Source: Pseudomonas sp. RIT-PI-S (GTDB lineage: Bacteria; Pseudomonadota; Gammaproteobacteria; Pseudomonadales; Pseudomonadaceae). Taken from it: a stretch of 64,000 bases of DNA. The stretch spans positions 124,001-188,000 of the forward strand of contig NZ_JANZKJ010000003.1 in NCBI RefSeq assembly GCF_025642975.1, in the 5' to 3' direction. A model generated the notes under the pieces. The model did no database searches. It saw only the letters and a list, made by a program, of their open reading frames with translations, and had not been told where the DNA came from. Position numbers and translations under genes: made by a program. Below are positions 41,935 through 50,488 of the stretch, in pieces. Every line of letters starts with the position of its first letter. Position 1 is the stretch's first letter.

Positions 41935-43367
41935 GCCGTAGTGAAACTGTTTGGATCGTCGATGACGACCGTTCCATCCGCTGGGTGTTGGAGAAAGCGC
42001 TACAACAGGAAGGCATGACTACCCAAAGCTTCGACAGTGCCGACGGCGTGATGAGCCGCCTCGCCCGCCAGCAGCCGGACGTGATTATCTCCGACATCCG
42101 TATGCCCGGTGCCAGCGGCCTGGACCTCCTGGCGAGGATTCGCGAGCAGCATCCACGATTGCCAGTCATCATCATGACCGCCCATTCCGACCTGGACAGC
42201 GCCGTGGCGTCTTACCAAGGCGGCGCCTTCGAATACCTGCCCAAGCCCTTCGATGTGGACGAAGCGGTGTCTTTGGTAAAACGTGCCAACCAGCACGCGC
42301 AGGAACAGCAGGGCATGGACACGCCGCCGGCATTGACCCGCACGCCAGAGATCATTGGTGAAGCCCCTGCCATGCAGGAGGTTTTCCGCGCGATCGGCCG
42401 GCTGAGCCATTCGAACATTACGGTGTTGATCAACGGCGAATCTGGCACCGGTAAAGAGCTGGTCGCCCACGCTTTGCATCGGCACAGCCCGCGAGCCGCC
42501 GCGCCTTTTATCGCACTGAACATGGCGGCCATCCCGAAAGACCTGATGGAATCCGAGCTGTTCGGCCATGAGAAAGGCGCCTTCACTGGCGCGGCGAACC
42601 TGCGGCGAGGGCGCTTCGAGCAGGCCGACGGTGGCACCCTGTTCCTCGACGAAATCGGCGACATGCCTGCCGACACCCAAACACGCCTGCTGCGAGTGCT
42701 GGCCGATGGCGAGTTCTACCGAGTGGGTGGCCACACACCGGTCAAAGTGGACGTGCGGATCATTGCCGCGACCCACCAGAACCTGGAAAACCTGGTCCAT
42801 GCGGGCAAGTTCCGCGAAGACCTCTTCCACCGCTTGAACGTCATCCGCATTCATATCCCACGGCTGTCTGATCGCCGAGAAGACATCCCCACGCTCGCCC
42901 GGCACTTCCTTGGGCGAGCGGCCCAGGAGCTGGCGGTGGAGCCCAAACTGCTCAAGGCCGAGACGGAGGACTACCTCAAGAACCTTCCGTGGCCCGGCAA
43001 CGTGCGCCAACTGGAGAACACCTGCCGCTGGATTACCGTGATGGCTTCCGGCCGTGAAGTGCACATTTCCGATCTGCCGCCGGAGCTGCTGAGCCTGCCT
43101 CAAGACGCAGCGCCGGTGACCAACTGGGAGCAGGCCCTGCGGCAATGGGCCGACCAGGCGCTTGCTCGCGGCCAGTCCAACCTGCTGGACAGCGCCGTGC
43201 CGAGCTTCGAGCGGATCATGATCGAAACAGCGCTCAAGCACACCGCGGGCCGTCGCCGCGATGCCGCAGTGCTGCTGGGCTGGGGCCGCAACACCCTGAC
43301 CCGGAAGATCAAGGAGCTGGGCATGAAGGTGGACGGCGGCGAAGAAGACGACAGCGACGACGCTTGA
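41931..43367 (+). CDS. ntrC: Nitrogen regulator NtrC (sigma-54 activator)
   Basis: 478 residues. Receiver domain with the phospho-acceptor D55 (DVIISDIRMPG), AAA+ domain with Walker A GESGTGKEL, the sigma-54-contacting GAFTGA loop, Walker B GGTLFLDEIGD, and a C-terminal Fis-type helix-turn-helix (HTAGRRRDAAVLLGWGRNTL). Activates sigma-54 promoters such as those seen at glnA and downstream of this gene. Encoded with ntrB with overlapping codons. Confidence 0.97.
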   Translation: MSRSETVWIVDDDRSIRWVLEKALQQEGMTTQSFDSADGVMSRLARQQPDVIISDIRMPGASGLDLLARIREQHPRLPVIIMTAHSDLDSAVASYQGGAFEYLPKPFDVDEAVSLVKRANQHAQEQQGMDTPPALTRTPEIIGEAPAMQEVFRAIGRLSHSNITVLINGESGTGKELVAHALHRHSPRAAAPFIALNMAAIPKDLMESELFGHEKGAFTGAANLRRGRFEQADGGTLFLDEIGDMPADTQTRLLRVLADGEFYRVGGHTPVKVDVRIIAATHQNLENLVHAGKFREDLFHRLNVIRIHIPRLSDRREDIPTLARHFLGRAAQELAVEPKLLKAETEDYLKNLPWPGNVRQLENTCRWITVMASGREVHISDLPPELLSLPQDAAPVTNWEQALRQWADQALARGQSNLLDSAVPSFERIMIETALKHTAGRRRDAAVLLGWGRNTLTRKIKELGMKVDGGEEDDSDDA

Positions 43368-43403
43368 CGGCCTCAGGCGCGAGGCGCTGCTCGCGCTGAG
43401 GCT

Positions 43404-43433
43404 CGTAGGCGCACGCGGAGCGTTGCGCCTACG
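43404..43433 (+). terminator. Hairpin after ntrBC
   Basis: CGTAGGCGCA (43404-43413) pairs with TGCGCCTACG (43424-43433), extended inwards through ACGC/GCGT. It lies 36 bases after the ntrC stop and has no T-run. Probable end of ntrBC mRNA or a REP-like element. Confidence 0.6.
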
Positions 43434-43647
43434 AAAACCCACTGCCTATGTTGCAACCCCCTGCCCCAAGGCATCGCATTTGTGCACCGCCACCCAACTT
43501 TGCACCGCACCAATGCGTTCCAACGGTGCCCCTTCGCTTCCTTCTCAAATGCCGAGCCAGGCGGCCCGGCCGCTCCGCTCAAAGAAAAACAAGCAATTTC
43601 AAAGCGTTAGAGATAATCCCGGCTTTCCGCAGGGCTTGCATAAGAAT

Positions 43648-43663
43648 TGGCACGCCCCCTGCA
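43648..43663 (+). promoter_or_regulatory. Strong sigma-54 promoter downstream of ntrC
   Basis: TGGCACG-CCCC-CTGCA, one base short of the full -24/-12 consensus, with GG-N10-GC spacing. Transcription would start near 43674. No protein gene on this strand follows until 44320; the three-hairpin RNA locus follows directly. Several GCACC/GGTGC half-sites at 43483-43529 could bind NtrC, but none forms a good full site. Confidence 0.8.
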
Positions 43664-43673
43664 ATACCTGTTG

Positions 43674-43878
43674 TACGAACGGTTTCGGGAATTCTGGTAC
43701 AGGCAGGCCAGAGTTCCCCTCTTTACAGCCGGGGCAGGTCACTTCAGCCGCCCCACCCTTTCAGGGGCTTCGGTACAGGCAGGCCGGAGCTCCTTCTTTA
43801 CACCGGGCACGGCATTGCGCCAGCGCCCACCCTTTTTGGGGACCTTGGTACAGGCAGGCCGGGGTTTCCCTCTTTTAT
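43674..43878 (+). ncRNA. nrsZ: NrsZ-like nitrogen-regulated small RNA, three hairpin modules
   Basis: About 200 nt, expected to start 12 bases after the sigma-54 -12 element. Three stem-loops share the identical loop TACAGGCAGG: 43687-43718, 43764-43793 and 43838-43870. The stems differ in sequence but remain paired through G-U and compensatory changes, a sign of a selected structure. Modules repeat every 75-76 bases, each followed by a CTCTTTA-like pyrimidine stretch. The last hairpin plus TCTTTTATT looks like an intrinsic terminator. Position (directly after ntrC), sigma-54 dependence and three redundant modules match NrsZ of P. aeruginosa, a processed, NtrBC/RpoN-dependent RNA. Homology is inferred from location and architecture, not from alignment. 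Confidence 0.72.
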
Positions 43879-44321
43879 TCGTCGCGCAGGCTCACATGCA
43901 GCCGCCAGTGACCCGCTTCTTCCGCCCCTTCCCACTGCGCGTGCAACTGCCGTGCAGCAATGACGTTAAGCAGTAGCCCCTTGTCCGTATGACGCAGCGT
44001 CCACTTCGCCTGGCGGCCATTGAGCTCCAACTGGCCCTGGAGCTGCGGACCGCTGGCGTCGAACAGAATCGCCACCGTGCCGTCGACCATCTCGCCATGC
44101 ACCTGTGGCGCATGGTCGAACCACACATTCATTTCCCCGCCCGGCAGCAACTCGATCCGGTCGAATATGCTGCGCTCGGGGTCCATCAGCTTGCCGATCA
44201 TCAACCCCATCAGCAGCCCGAACAATGCCAGCGAACCGAGAAAGCGGGGCCAGTAGGAAGATCGTGGTGGCAGCACTTCGGCGTTAGAATGCTGCCCGTC
44301 GTTCGTATCGGAGCCGCGCAT
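43875..44321 (-). CDS. Small membrane-anchored protein of unknown function
   Basis: 148 residues. One membrane segment (FLGSLALFGLLMGLMIGKLM, about 28-47) follows a short polar N-terminus; the remainder is a probable periplasmic beta-rich domain (LQGQLELNGRQAKWTLRHTD). No known motif. It is conserved in this position between ntrC and trmL in pseudomonads. Its ATG overlaps the trmL ATG on the other strand (CATG at 44319-44322). AGGA occurs about 10 bases upstream, inside trmL. Its stop codon lies in the terminator of the small RNA. Confidence 0.75.
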   Translation of the reverse strand: MRGSDTNDGQHSNAEVLPPRSSYWPRFLGSLALFGLLMGLMIGKLMDPERSIFDRIELLPGGEMNVWFDHAPQVHGEMVDGTVAILFDASGPQLQGQLELNGRQAKWTLRHTDKGLLLNVIAARQLHAQWEGAEEAGHWRLHVSLRDE

Positions 44322-44775
44322 GTTTCACGTCATCCTGTTTCAACCGGAAATTCCGCCCAATACGGGCAACGTTATCAGGCTCTGCGCCAATAGCGGCTGC
44401 CATCTTCATCTGATCGAGCCACTGGGCTTCGAGCTGGACGACAAGCGCCTGCGCCGGGCGGGCCTCGATTACCACGAGTATGCGCCACTCAAGCGCTATC
44501 CGGACCTCCCAAGCTGCCTGGAAAGCCTTGGCCACCCGCGCCTGTTCGCCTTCACCACCAAAGGCTCGCAGCCCTTTCACGACGTGCGCTTCGAACCGGG
44601 CGATGCGTTCTTGTTCGGCCCCGAGAGCCGCGGCTTGCCAGCTGAGGTGCTAGACGCCCTCCCCGCCAGCCAGCGCTTGCGGCTGCCCATGCGGCCCAAC
44701 AGCCGCAGCCTGAACCTATCGAACACCGTAGCGATCGCGGTGTACGAGGCGTGGCGGCAGCACGGGTTTGCCTGA
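44320..44775 (+). CDS. trmL: tRNA (cytidine/uridine-34 2'-O) methyltransferase TrmL
   Basis: 151 residues, SPOUT class. Methylates the ribose of the wobble base of two leucine tRNAs. Landmarks are PEIPPNTGNVIRLCANSGCHLH at the N-terminus, FLFGPESRGLP (knot loop) and LPMRPNSRSLNLSNTVAIAVYE (SAM-binding knot). The start at 44320 is preceded by CGGAG with 6-base spacing; this site lies within the first codons of the divergent gene. Confidence 0.95.
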   Translation: MFHVILFQPEIPPNTGNVIRLCANSGCHLHLIEPLGFELDDKRLRRAGLDYHEYAPLKRYPDLPSCLESLGHPRLFAFTTKGSQPFHDVRFEPGDAFLFGPESRGLPAEVLDALPASQRLRLPMRPNSRSLNLSNTVAIAVYEAWRQHGFA

Positions 44776-44788
44776 ACGCGACACATAA

Positions 44789-44815
44789 AAAAAACGCCCC
44801 TCGGGGCGTTTTTCT
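44789..44815. terminator. Bidirectional terminator between trmL and secB
   Basis: ACGCCCC-TC-GGGGCGT flanked by an A-run on the left and TTTTTC on the right, between convergent stops. Confidence 0.88.
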
Positions 44816-44827
44816 TCAAGCATTGGC

Positions 44828-45313
44828 TCAGGCCTGAGGCGCCTCGCCGGCTTCCTGCATGCGCTGCAGCTCTTGCGCATACAAGGCATCGAAGTTCACC
44901 GGAGCGAGCATCAGTGCCGGGAACGAACCGCGGGTGACCAGGCTGTCCAGGGTCTCGCGCGCGTACGGGAAGAGGATGTTCGGGCAGAAAGCGCCCAGCG
45001 TGTGGCTCATCGCGCCAGCGTCCAGGCCTTTGATCATGAAGATACCGGCTTGCTGTACTTCTGCGATGAAGGCCACTTCCTCACCGTTCTTTACGGTAAC
45101 GGAGAGGGTCAGCACCACCTCGTGGAAGTCGCTGTCCAGCTCCTTCTGGCGGGTGTTCAGGTCCAGCGAAACGCTCGGCTCCCACTGCTGGCGGAAGATC
45201 GCCGGGCTTTTCGGCGCTTCGAACGACAGGTCGCGAACATAAATGCGCTGCAGGGAGAACTGAGGCGCTTCGGCTTCTTCGTTGGCCGTGCCGTTGGTAG
45301 CTTGATCGGTCAT
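44828..45313 (-). CDS. secB: Protein-export chaperone SecB
   Basis: 161 residues. Tetrameric cytosolic chaperone that keeps presecretory proteins unfolded and hands them to SecA. Typical segments are [19 protein letters not shown], a [21 protein letters not shown] strand region and [18 protein letters not shown] precedes the ATG. Third gene of the rhodanese-grxC-secB run, as in E. coli (yibN-grxC-secB). Confidence 0.97.
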   Translation of the reverse strand: MTDQATNGTANEEAEAPQFSLQRIYVRDLSFEAPKSPAIFRQQWEPSVSLDLNTRQKELDSDFHEVVLTLSVTVKNGEEVAFIAEVQQAGIFMIKGLDAGAMSHTLGAFCPNILFPYARETLDSLVTRGSFPALMLAPVNFDALYAQELQRMQEAGEAPQA

Positions 45314-45349
45314 GACAGATCCTTCTTGTAGCGTTCGGTAGGGTTATGT

Positions 45350-45601
45350 TCAGCGCAGCAGCGGGTCTAGCTTGCCCGCCCGCTCCAACGCGTAGAGGTC
45401 ATCGCAACCGCCCACGTGATAGTCGTCGATCCAGATCTGCGGAACGGAGGTACGCCCGGCTTTTTTGGCCATTTCGGCACGCAGCAGCGGCTGACCGTCC
45501 ACACGCACTTCTTCGAAAGCCACGCCCTTCTTGGCCAGCAGCGCCTTGGCGCGGCTGCAGTAAGGGCACCAATCGCTGGAGTAAACGACTATTCGCGGCA
45601 T
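45350..45601 (-). CDS. grxC: Glutaredoxin 3
   Basis: 83 residues. Dithiol glutaredoxin with active site CPYC (VVYSSDWCPYCSRAKALL), the cis-Pro in TSVPQIWI and the glutathione-binding GGCDDL. Reduces protein and ribonucleotide-reductase disulfides. Starts 1 base after the rhodanese stop; secB follows after 36 bases. Confidence 0.96.
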   Translation of the reverse strand: MPRIVVYSSDWCPYCSRAKALLAKKGVAFEEVRVDGQPLLRAEMAKKAGRTSVPQIWIDDYHVGGCDDLYALERAGKLDPLLR

Positions 45602-45602
45602 A

Positions 45603-46016
45603 TCACTTCACCAAGGGCAGGTTATCGGCACGCCAGCTGGAGATGCCGCCGCCCAACTTGGCGGCGGTATGACCGCCCTTGAGCAGGTCGCGGCAAACAG
45701 CACCAGCGTGCTGGCCCATGGCGTCGACGATGATCAAGGTCTTGCCCTTGTGCTTTTCAAGTTCCGCGGCACGCGCCTGAAGCTTGTCCTGCGGGATGTT
45801 CAGGGCATCCACGATATGCCCGCCGGCGAAGTCTTTCTTGGCGCGGATGTCGATCACCACCGCCTTGTCGGCATTTACCAGGGCGGTGAGCTCACGCGGG
45901 CTGAGGCTGCGGCCGCCACGGCTGCTCTCGAGCAGCAACAGCAGAACCAGAAGAATGACGAAAAGACCAACGAGCAGGTAGTGATTGGTGGCGAATTCCA
46001 GCAAGTGAGCGACCAT
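45603..46016 (-). CDS. Membrane-anchored rhodanese-like protein (no catalytic Cys)
   Basis: 137 residues, YibN-type. An N-terminal membrane helix (YLLVGLFVILLVLLLLL, about 14-30) is followed by a rhodanese domain (SPRELTALVNADKAVVIDIRAKKDFAGGHIVDALNIP). The loop that normally carries the sulfur-accepting Cys reads LIIVDAMGQHAGAVCRD: the usual Cys position is occupied by Asp/Ala, and the single Cys is 8-9 residues later. Sulfurtransferase activity is therefore doubtful. Start at 46016 because similarity begins at MVAHLLEF. First gene of the operon with grxC and secB, divergent from gpmI. Confidence 0.87.
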   Translation of the reverse strand: MVAHLLEFATNHYLLVGLFVILLVLLLLLESSRGGRSLSPRELTALVNADKAVVIDIRAKKDFAGGHIVDALNIPQDKLQARAAELEKHKGKTLIIVDAMGQHAGAVCRDLLKGGHTAAKLGGGISSWRADNLPLVK

Positions 46017-46208
46017 CGACAGCTTCCAGAGCGTGAAAAATGGCGGCCAGTATACACAGCGGCAGACCGCGGCCAAAGCCCACCGGGCGCCTGTTTCACG
46101 GAACCGGAACCGCCTTGGCGGGTCTGCTGGAACACGCCTGGGTACTCAACCCGGCGCAATTTACCCTAAGATATGTTTCTTATTCTCTTACAGCCGCGAG
46201 TGGGAACC

Positions 46209-47744
46209 ATGACAGCCACGCCGAAACCTCTGGTCCTGATCATCCTGGACGGATTTGGGCACAGCGACAGCCATGAATACAACGCCGTCTATTCAGCGAA
46301 GAAGCCGAATCTTGACCGGTTGTTGCAAACCCACGCGAATGGGCTGATTTCCGGCTCTGGCATGGACGTTGGCTTGCCAGACGGACAGATGGGCAACTCC
46401 GAGGTGGGCCATATGAACCTCGGCGCGGGCCGAGTGGTTTACCAGGACTTCACCCGGGTCACCAAGGCGATCCGCGACGGCGAGTTCTTCGAGAACCCGA
46501 CCATTTGCGCTGCGGTAGATAAGGCCGTGGCCGCCGGCAAGGCAGTCCACGTCATGGGACTGCTGTCCGACGGCGGCGTGCATAGCCACCAGGACCACAT
46601 CGTTGCCATGGTCGAGCTGGCTGCCCGCCGTGGCGCCGAGCACATTTACCTGCATGCTTTCCTCGACGGCCGCGACACGCCGCCCAAGAGCGCCCATGGC
46701 TCGCTCGAGCTACTGGAAGGCATCTTCAGCCGCCTGGGCAAGGGCCGCTTCGCCAGCCTGATCGGCCGCTACTTCGCCATGGACCGCGACAACCGCTGGG
46801 ACCGTGTGAGCGCCGCCTACAACCTGATCGTCGAAGGTGCCGCCGAATACCACGCTTCCAATGCCTCCGAAGGCCTGGAAGCGGCCTACGCTCGTGGCGA
46901 AAGCGATGAGTTTGTCAAGGCCACCACCGTCGGCGAGCCGGTGAAGGTGGAAGACGGCGACGCCGTGGTGTTCATGAACTTCCGCGCCGACCGCGCTCGC
47001 GAGCTGTCCCGCCCATTCGTAGAAAACGACTTCGCGGAGTTCGCCCGCGCCCGCCAGCCGAAACTGGCAGGTTACGTCGGCCTTACCCAATATTCCGCGA
47101 AGATCCCCGCACCGGCCGCGTTCCACCCCAGCAGCCTGGAAAACGTGCTGGGCGAATACCTGGCCAAGAACGGCAAAACCCAGCTGCGTATCGCCGAAAC
47201 CGAGAAGTATGCCCACGTGACCTTCTTCTTCTCCGGCGGCCGCGAAGAGCCCTTCGAAGGGGAAGAGCGCATTCTGATCCCGTCGCCGAAGGTCGCTACC
47301 TACGACTTGCAGCCAGAGATGAGCGCGCCGGAAGTCACCGACAGGATCGTCGACGCCATCGAGCACCAGCGCTATGACGTGATCATCGTCAACTACGCCA
47401 ACGGCGATATGGTCGGCCATAGCGGCATCATGGAGGCTGCAATCAAGGCAGTGGAATGCCTGGACACTTGCGTTGGCCGCATCGCCACGGCACTGGAAAA
47501 AGTGGGCGGCGAGGCCTTGATCACTGCCGACCACGGTAACGTCGAACAGATGGAAGACGTGGCCACCGGCCAGGCTCACACTGCGCACACCACGGAGCCG
47601 GTGCCTTTCATCTATGTGGGCAAGGGCCCATACAAGGTGCGCGAAGGCGGTGTGCTGGCAGATGTCGCGCCTACCATGCTGATGCTGCTGGGCCTGGAAA
47701 AGCCAGCCGAGATGACGGGCCACTCCATCCTGGTCGATGCCTGA
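46209..47744 (+). CDS. gpmI: 2,3-bisphosphoglycerate-independent phosphoglycerate mutase
   Basis: 511 residues. Interconverts 3- and 2-phosphoglycerate in glycolysis using two Mn ions and a phosphoserine intermediate. The Ser lies in [25 protein letters not shown] is the first metal site and [24 protein letters not shown] and [13 protein letters not shown] the others. Start at 46209 follows the family N-terminus. It heads a rightward run with envC, ctpA and the deacetylase-like gene. Confidence 0.96.
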   Translation: MTATPKPLVLIILDGFGHSDSHEYNAVYSAKKPNLDRLLQTHANGLISGSGMDVGLPDGQMGNSEVGHMNLGAGRVVYQDFTRVTKAIRDGEFFENPTICAAVDKAVAAGKAVHVMGLLSDGGVHSHQDHIVAMVELAARRGAEHIYLHAFLDGRDTPPKSAHGSLELLEGIFSRLGKGRFASLIGRYFAMDRDNRWDRVSAAYNLIVEGAAEYHASNASEGLEAAYARGESDEFVKATTVGEPVKVEDGDAVVFMNFRADRARELSRPFVENDFAEFARARQPKLAGYVGLTQYSAKIPAPAAFHPSSLENVLGEYLAKNGKTQLRIAETEKYAHVTFFFSGGREEPFEGEERILIPSPKVATYDLQPEMSAPEVTDRIVDAIEHQRYDVIIVNYANGDMVGHSGIMEAAIKAVECLDTCVGRIATALEKVGGEALITADHGNVEQMEDVATGQAHTAHTTEPVPFIYVGKGPYKVREGGVLADVAPTMLMLLGLEKPAEMTGHSILVDA

Positions 47745-47836
47745 CTACTTGGGCAAAAGGGCGCACATGCGCCCTTTTGATTGGCGGTGCTGCCGGGCAT
47801 ACTAGCCCCATTATTTTTTCGGTAACGACCCACTCA

Positions 47837-49105
47837 ATGCTCCGCGCCCTCGCCTTCCTTGCCCTCGCGGCCCTGACGCTTCCGGCCCACGCCGACGACC
47901 GCGCCCAGACCCAACAGCAGATCGAAGCCACCCGGCAAGATATCGCCGAGTTGAAAAAGGTGCTCACGCAGCTGCAGCAGGAACGCGCCGATGTACAGAA
48001 GGACCTGCGCGGCACTGAAACCGAAATGGGTAACCTGCAGAAGCAGGTCGATGCGCTACAGCAACAGCTTAAGAAGGCCGAGAGCGAGCTGCAACGCCTC
48101 GAAACAGAGAAAAAAAAACTCCAAAGTTCGCGCGCTGAACAGCAAAAGCTGATCGGCATCCAGGCGCGGGCTGCCTACCAGAGCGGTCGCCAGGAATACC
48201 TCAAGCTGCTGCTTAACCAGCAGAACCCAGAGCAGTTCGCCCGCACCCTGACTTATTACGACTACCTCAGCCAGGCACGCCTGGAGCAGCTCAAGGCATT
48301 CAACGAAACGCTGCGCCAACTGGCGGGTGTGGAGAAAGATATCCAGCTGCAGCAAGCCCAGTTGCTGGTACAGCAGGGCACCCTTGACGAGCAGCGCGGG
48401 GCACTGGAGCAGGTCCGCAAGGAACGCGAGGCTGCGCTGGCCAAGCTCAACGGCGACTACAAGGCACGCGACCAGAAGCTACAACAGCGCCAGCAGGATC
48501 AAGCCGACCTGCAAAAGGTGCTCGCTACCATCGAGGAAACCCTGGCCCGTCAGGCCCGGGAGGCTGAAGAGGCAAGGCGCAAGGCCCTGCTCGCCCAGCA
48601 GGAAGAAGAACGCCGCCAGCGAGAAGCCGCCGCCGCGAACGACACGCCGCCCCCTGCGCGAAAGCCAGCTGCGGAGGTCCGCGTGAGCACGGGCGAAACC
48701 TTTGGCGGAGCATTCGCTGCAGCCCGCGGAAAACTTCCATGGCCGGTCGATGGTCGACTATTGGCGCGCTTTGGTGAATCCCGCGGTGATGAACGTACCC
48801 GCTGGGACGGCGTCATGATCGGCGCGTCCGCTGGAAGCGCCGTGCATGCCGTCCACGGGGGCCGAGTGGTGTTCGCTGACTGGTTGCGTGGCGCCGGCCT
48901 CCTGGTGATCCTCGACCATGGGGACGGCTATCTCAGCCTGTACGGGCATAACCAAACGCTGCTTAAAAGTGCCGGAGACGTGGTCAAGGCTGGTGAAGCG
49001 ATCTCCACGGTCGGCACCAGCGGTGGGCAGGACACACCAGCATTGTATTTCGCCATTCGCCAGCAAGGTCGGGCCACCGACCCTGCACAGTGGTGCCGCG
49101 GCTGA
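47837..49105 (+). CDS. envC: EnvC-type murein hydrolase activator (degenerate LytM)
   Basis: 422 residues. Signal peptide (MLRALAFLALAALTLPAHA), a long coiled coil (about 25-260, Gln/Leu/Glu-rich) and a C-terminal LytM/M23-like domain. Zinc ligands of active M23 peptidases are missing: the usual His/Asp motif reads RTRWDGVMIG, and the HxH motif reads LYGHNQ with only one His. This matches EnvC, which activates septal amidases rather than cutting peptidoglycan itself. Followed by ctpA. Confidence 0.9.
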   Translation: MLRALAFLALAALTLPAHADDRAQTQQQIEATRQDIAELKKVLTQLQQERADVQKDLRGTETEMGNLQKQVDALQQQLKKAESELQRLETEKKKLQSSRAEQQKLIGIQARAAYQSGRQEYLKLLLNQQNPEQFARTLTYYDYLSQARLEQLKAFNETLRQLAGVEKDIQLQQAQLLVQQGTLDEQRGALEQVRKEREAALAKLNGDYKARDQKLQQRQQDQADLQKVLATIEETLARQAREAEEARRKALLAQQEEERRQREAAAANDTPPPARKPAAEVRVSTGETFGGAFAAARGKLPWPVDGRLLARFGESRGDERTRWDGVMIGASAGSAVHAVHGGRVVFADWLRGAGLLVILDHGDGYLSLYGHNQTLLKSAGDVVKAGEAISTVGTSGGQDTPALYFAIRQQGRATDPAQWCRG

Positions 49106-49143
49106 CGCTGCACCGGTCAAACAGGATCAGGAGTTCGTTCGAC

Positions 49144-50484
49144 ATGCTGCATTCCTCCCGCCTTTCCATGCTGGCCCTGGCTCTGCTGATGGCGGCGCCC
49201 TTGGCGAACGCCGCCGACCCGGCGCCTTCCAAACCGGCGCCCGCACCTGCAGCATCGCCGGTCACCGCGCCAGCCGCCAAGGCACCGCTACCACTGCCGC
49301 TGGACGAGCTGCGTACCTTCGCCGAGGTGATGGACCGCATCAAGGCCGCCTACGTTGAGCCGGTCGACGACAAGACGCTCCTCGAGAACGCGATCAAGGG
49401 CATGCTGAGCAACCTCGACCCGCACTCGGCCTACCTGGGCCCAGAGGACTTCGCCGAACTGCAAGAAAGCACCAGCGGGGAATTCGGCGGGCTGGGTATC
49501 GAAGTAGGCGTGGAGGATAACTTCGTCAAGGTGGTGTCGCCCATCGACGACACGCCCGCCAGCCGCGCTGGCATCGAGGCCGGTGACCTGATCGTCAAGA
49601 TCAACGGCCAGCCGACCCGCGGCCAGACCATGAACGAAGCCGTGGACAAGATGCGCGGCAAGGTGGGCGAGAAGATCACCCTCACGCTGGTGCGGGATGG
49701 CGGCAACCCCTTCGACGTGACCCTGGCCAGGGCGATCATCCAGGTCAAGAGCGTGAAAGCCCAGCTGCTGGAAGATGGCTACGGCTACATCCGCGTGACC
49801 CAGTTCCAGGTCAAGACCGGCGAAGAGGTCGGGGCCGCCTTGGCCAAGCTGCGCAAGGACAACGGCAAGAAGCTCAACGGGTTGGTACTCGACCTGCGCA
49901 ACAACCCCGGCGGCGTGCTGCAAGCGGCGGTGGAAGTGGCCGACCATTTCCTGACCCATGGGCTGATCGTGTACACCAAAGGCCGCATCGCCAACTCGGA
50001 GCTGCGCTTCAACGCCGACCCGGCGGACGCCAGCGAGGGCGTGCCGCTGGTGGTGCTGATCAACGGCGGCAGTGCGTCGGCTTCGGAAATCGTCGCCGGC
50101 GCCCTGCAAGACCAAAAGCGCGGCGTGCTCATGGGCACCGACAGCTTCGGCAAAGGCTCGGTGCAGACCGTGCTGCCGCTGAACAATGACCGCGCGCTCA
50201 AGCTCACCACCGCGCTGTATTTCACCCCCAACGGGCGCTCCATCCAGGCCCAAGGGATCATTCCGGACGTGGAAGTGCGCCGCGCCAAGATCACCCGCGA
50301 GCAGGATCCGGAAAGCTTCAAAGAAGCCGACCTGCAGGGGCATCTGGGTAATGGCAATGGTGGCGCCGAACGGCCCACTGGCTCCGGCGTTGCGGACAAG
50401 AAAGCCCGCCCACAGGATGATGACTTCCAGCTCAGCCAGGCGCTTAGCCTGCTGAAGGGCCTGAAGGTCACCCGCGGCAACTGA
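49144..50484 (+). CDS. ctpA: Carboxyl-terminal processing protease CtpA (S41)
   Basis: 446 residues. Signal peptide (to about residue 24), an Ala/Pro-rich linker, a PDZ domain (about 85-175, GGLGIEVGVEDNFVKVVSPI) and a tail-specific protease domain. The catalytic Ser is in INGGSASASEIVAGALQD and the Lys in SFGKGSVQTV. A periplasmic serine protease; in pseudomonads CtpA-type enzymes degrade peptidoglycan cross-link hydrolases. Start at 49144, with an AGGAG upstream. Confidence 0.95.
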   Translation: MLHSSRLSMLALALLMAAPLANAADPAPSKPAPAPAASPVTAPAAKAPLPLPLDELRTFAEVMDRIKAAYVEPVDDKTLLENAIKGMLSNLDPHSAYLGPEDFAELQESTSGEFGGLGIEVGVEDNFVKVVSPIDDTPASRAGIEAGDLIVKINGQPTRGQTMNEAVDKMRGKVGEKITLTLVRDGGNPFDVTLARAIIQVKSVKAQLLEDGYGYIRVTQFQVKTGEEVGAALAKLRKDNGKKLNGLVLDLRNNPGGVLQAAVEVADHFLTHGLIVYTKGRIANSELRFNADPADASEGVPLVVLINGGSASASEIVAGALQDQKRGVLMGTDSFGKGSVQTVLPLNNDRALKLTTALYFTPNGRSIQAQGIIPDVEVRRAKITREQDPESFKEADLQGHLGNGNGGAERPTGSGVADKKARPQDDDFQLSQALSLLKGLKVTRGN

Positions 50485-50488
50485 CCCT

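Noticed and set aside
43404..43433. Hairpin considered as a fourth module of the small RNA
   Set aside because: It lies upstream of the sigma-54 promoter and lacks the TACAGGCAGG loop; it is better explained as the end of ntrBC.
43483..43529. NtrC enhancer for the small RNA
   Set aside because: Several GCACC/GGTGC half-sites occur, but none pairs with the required 3-base centre, so no site is annotated.
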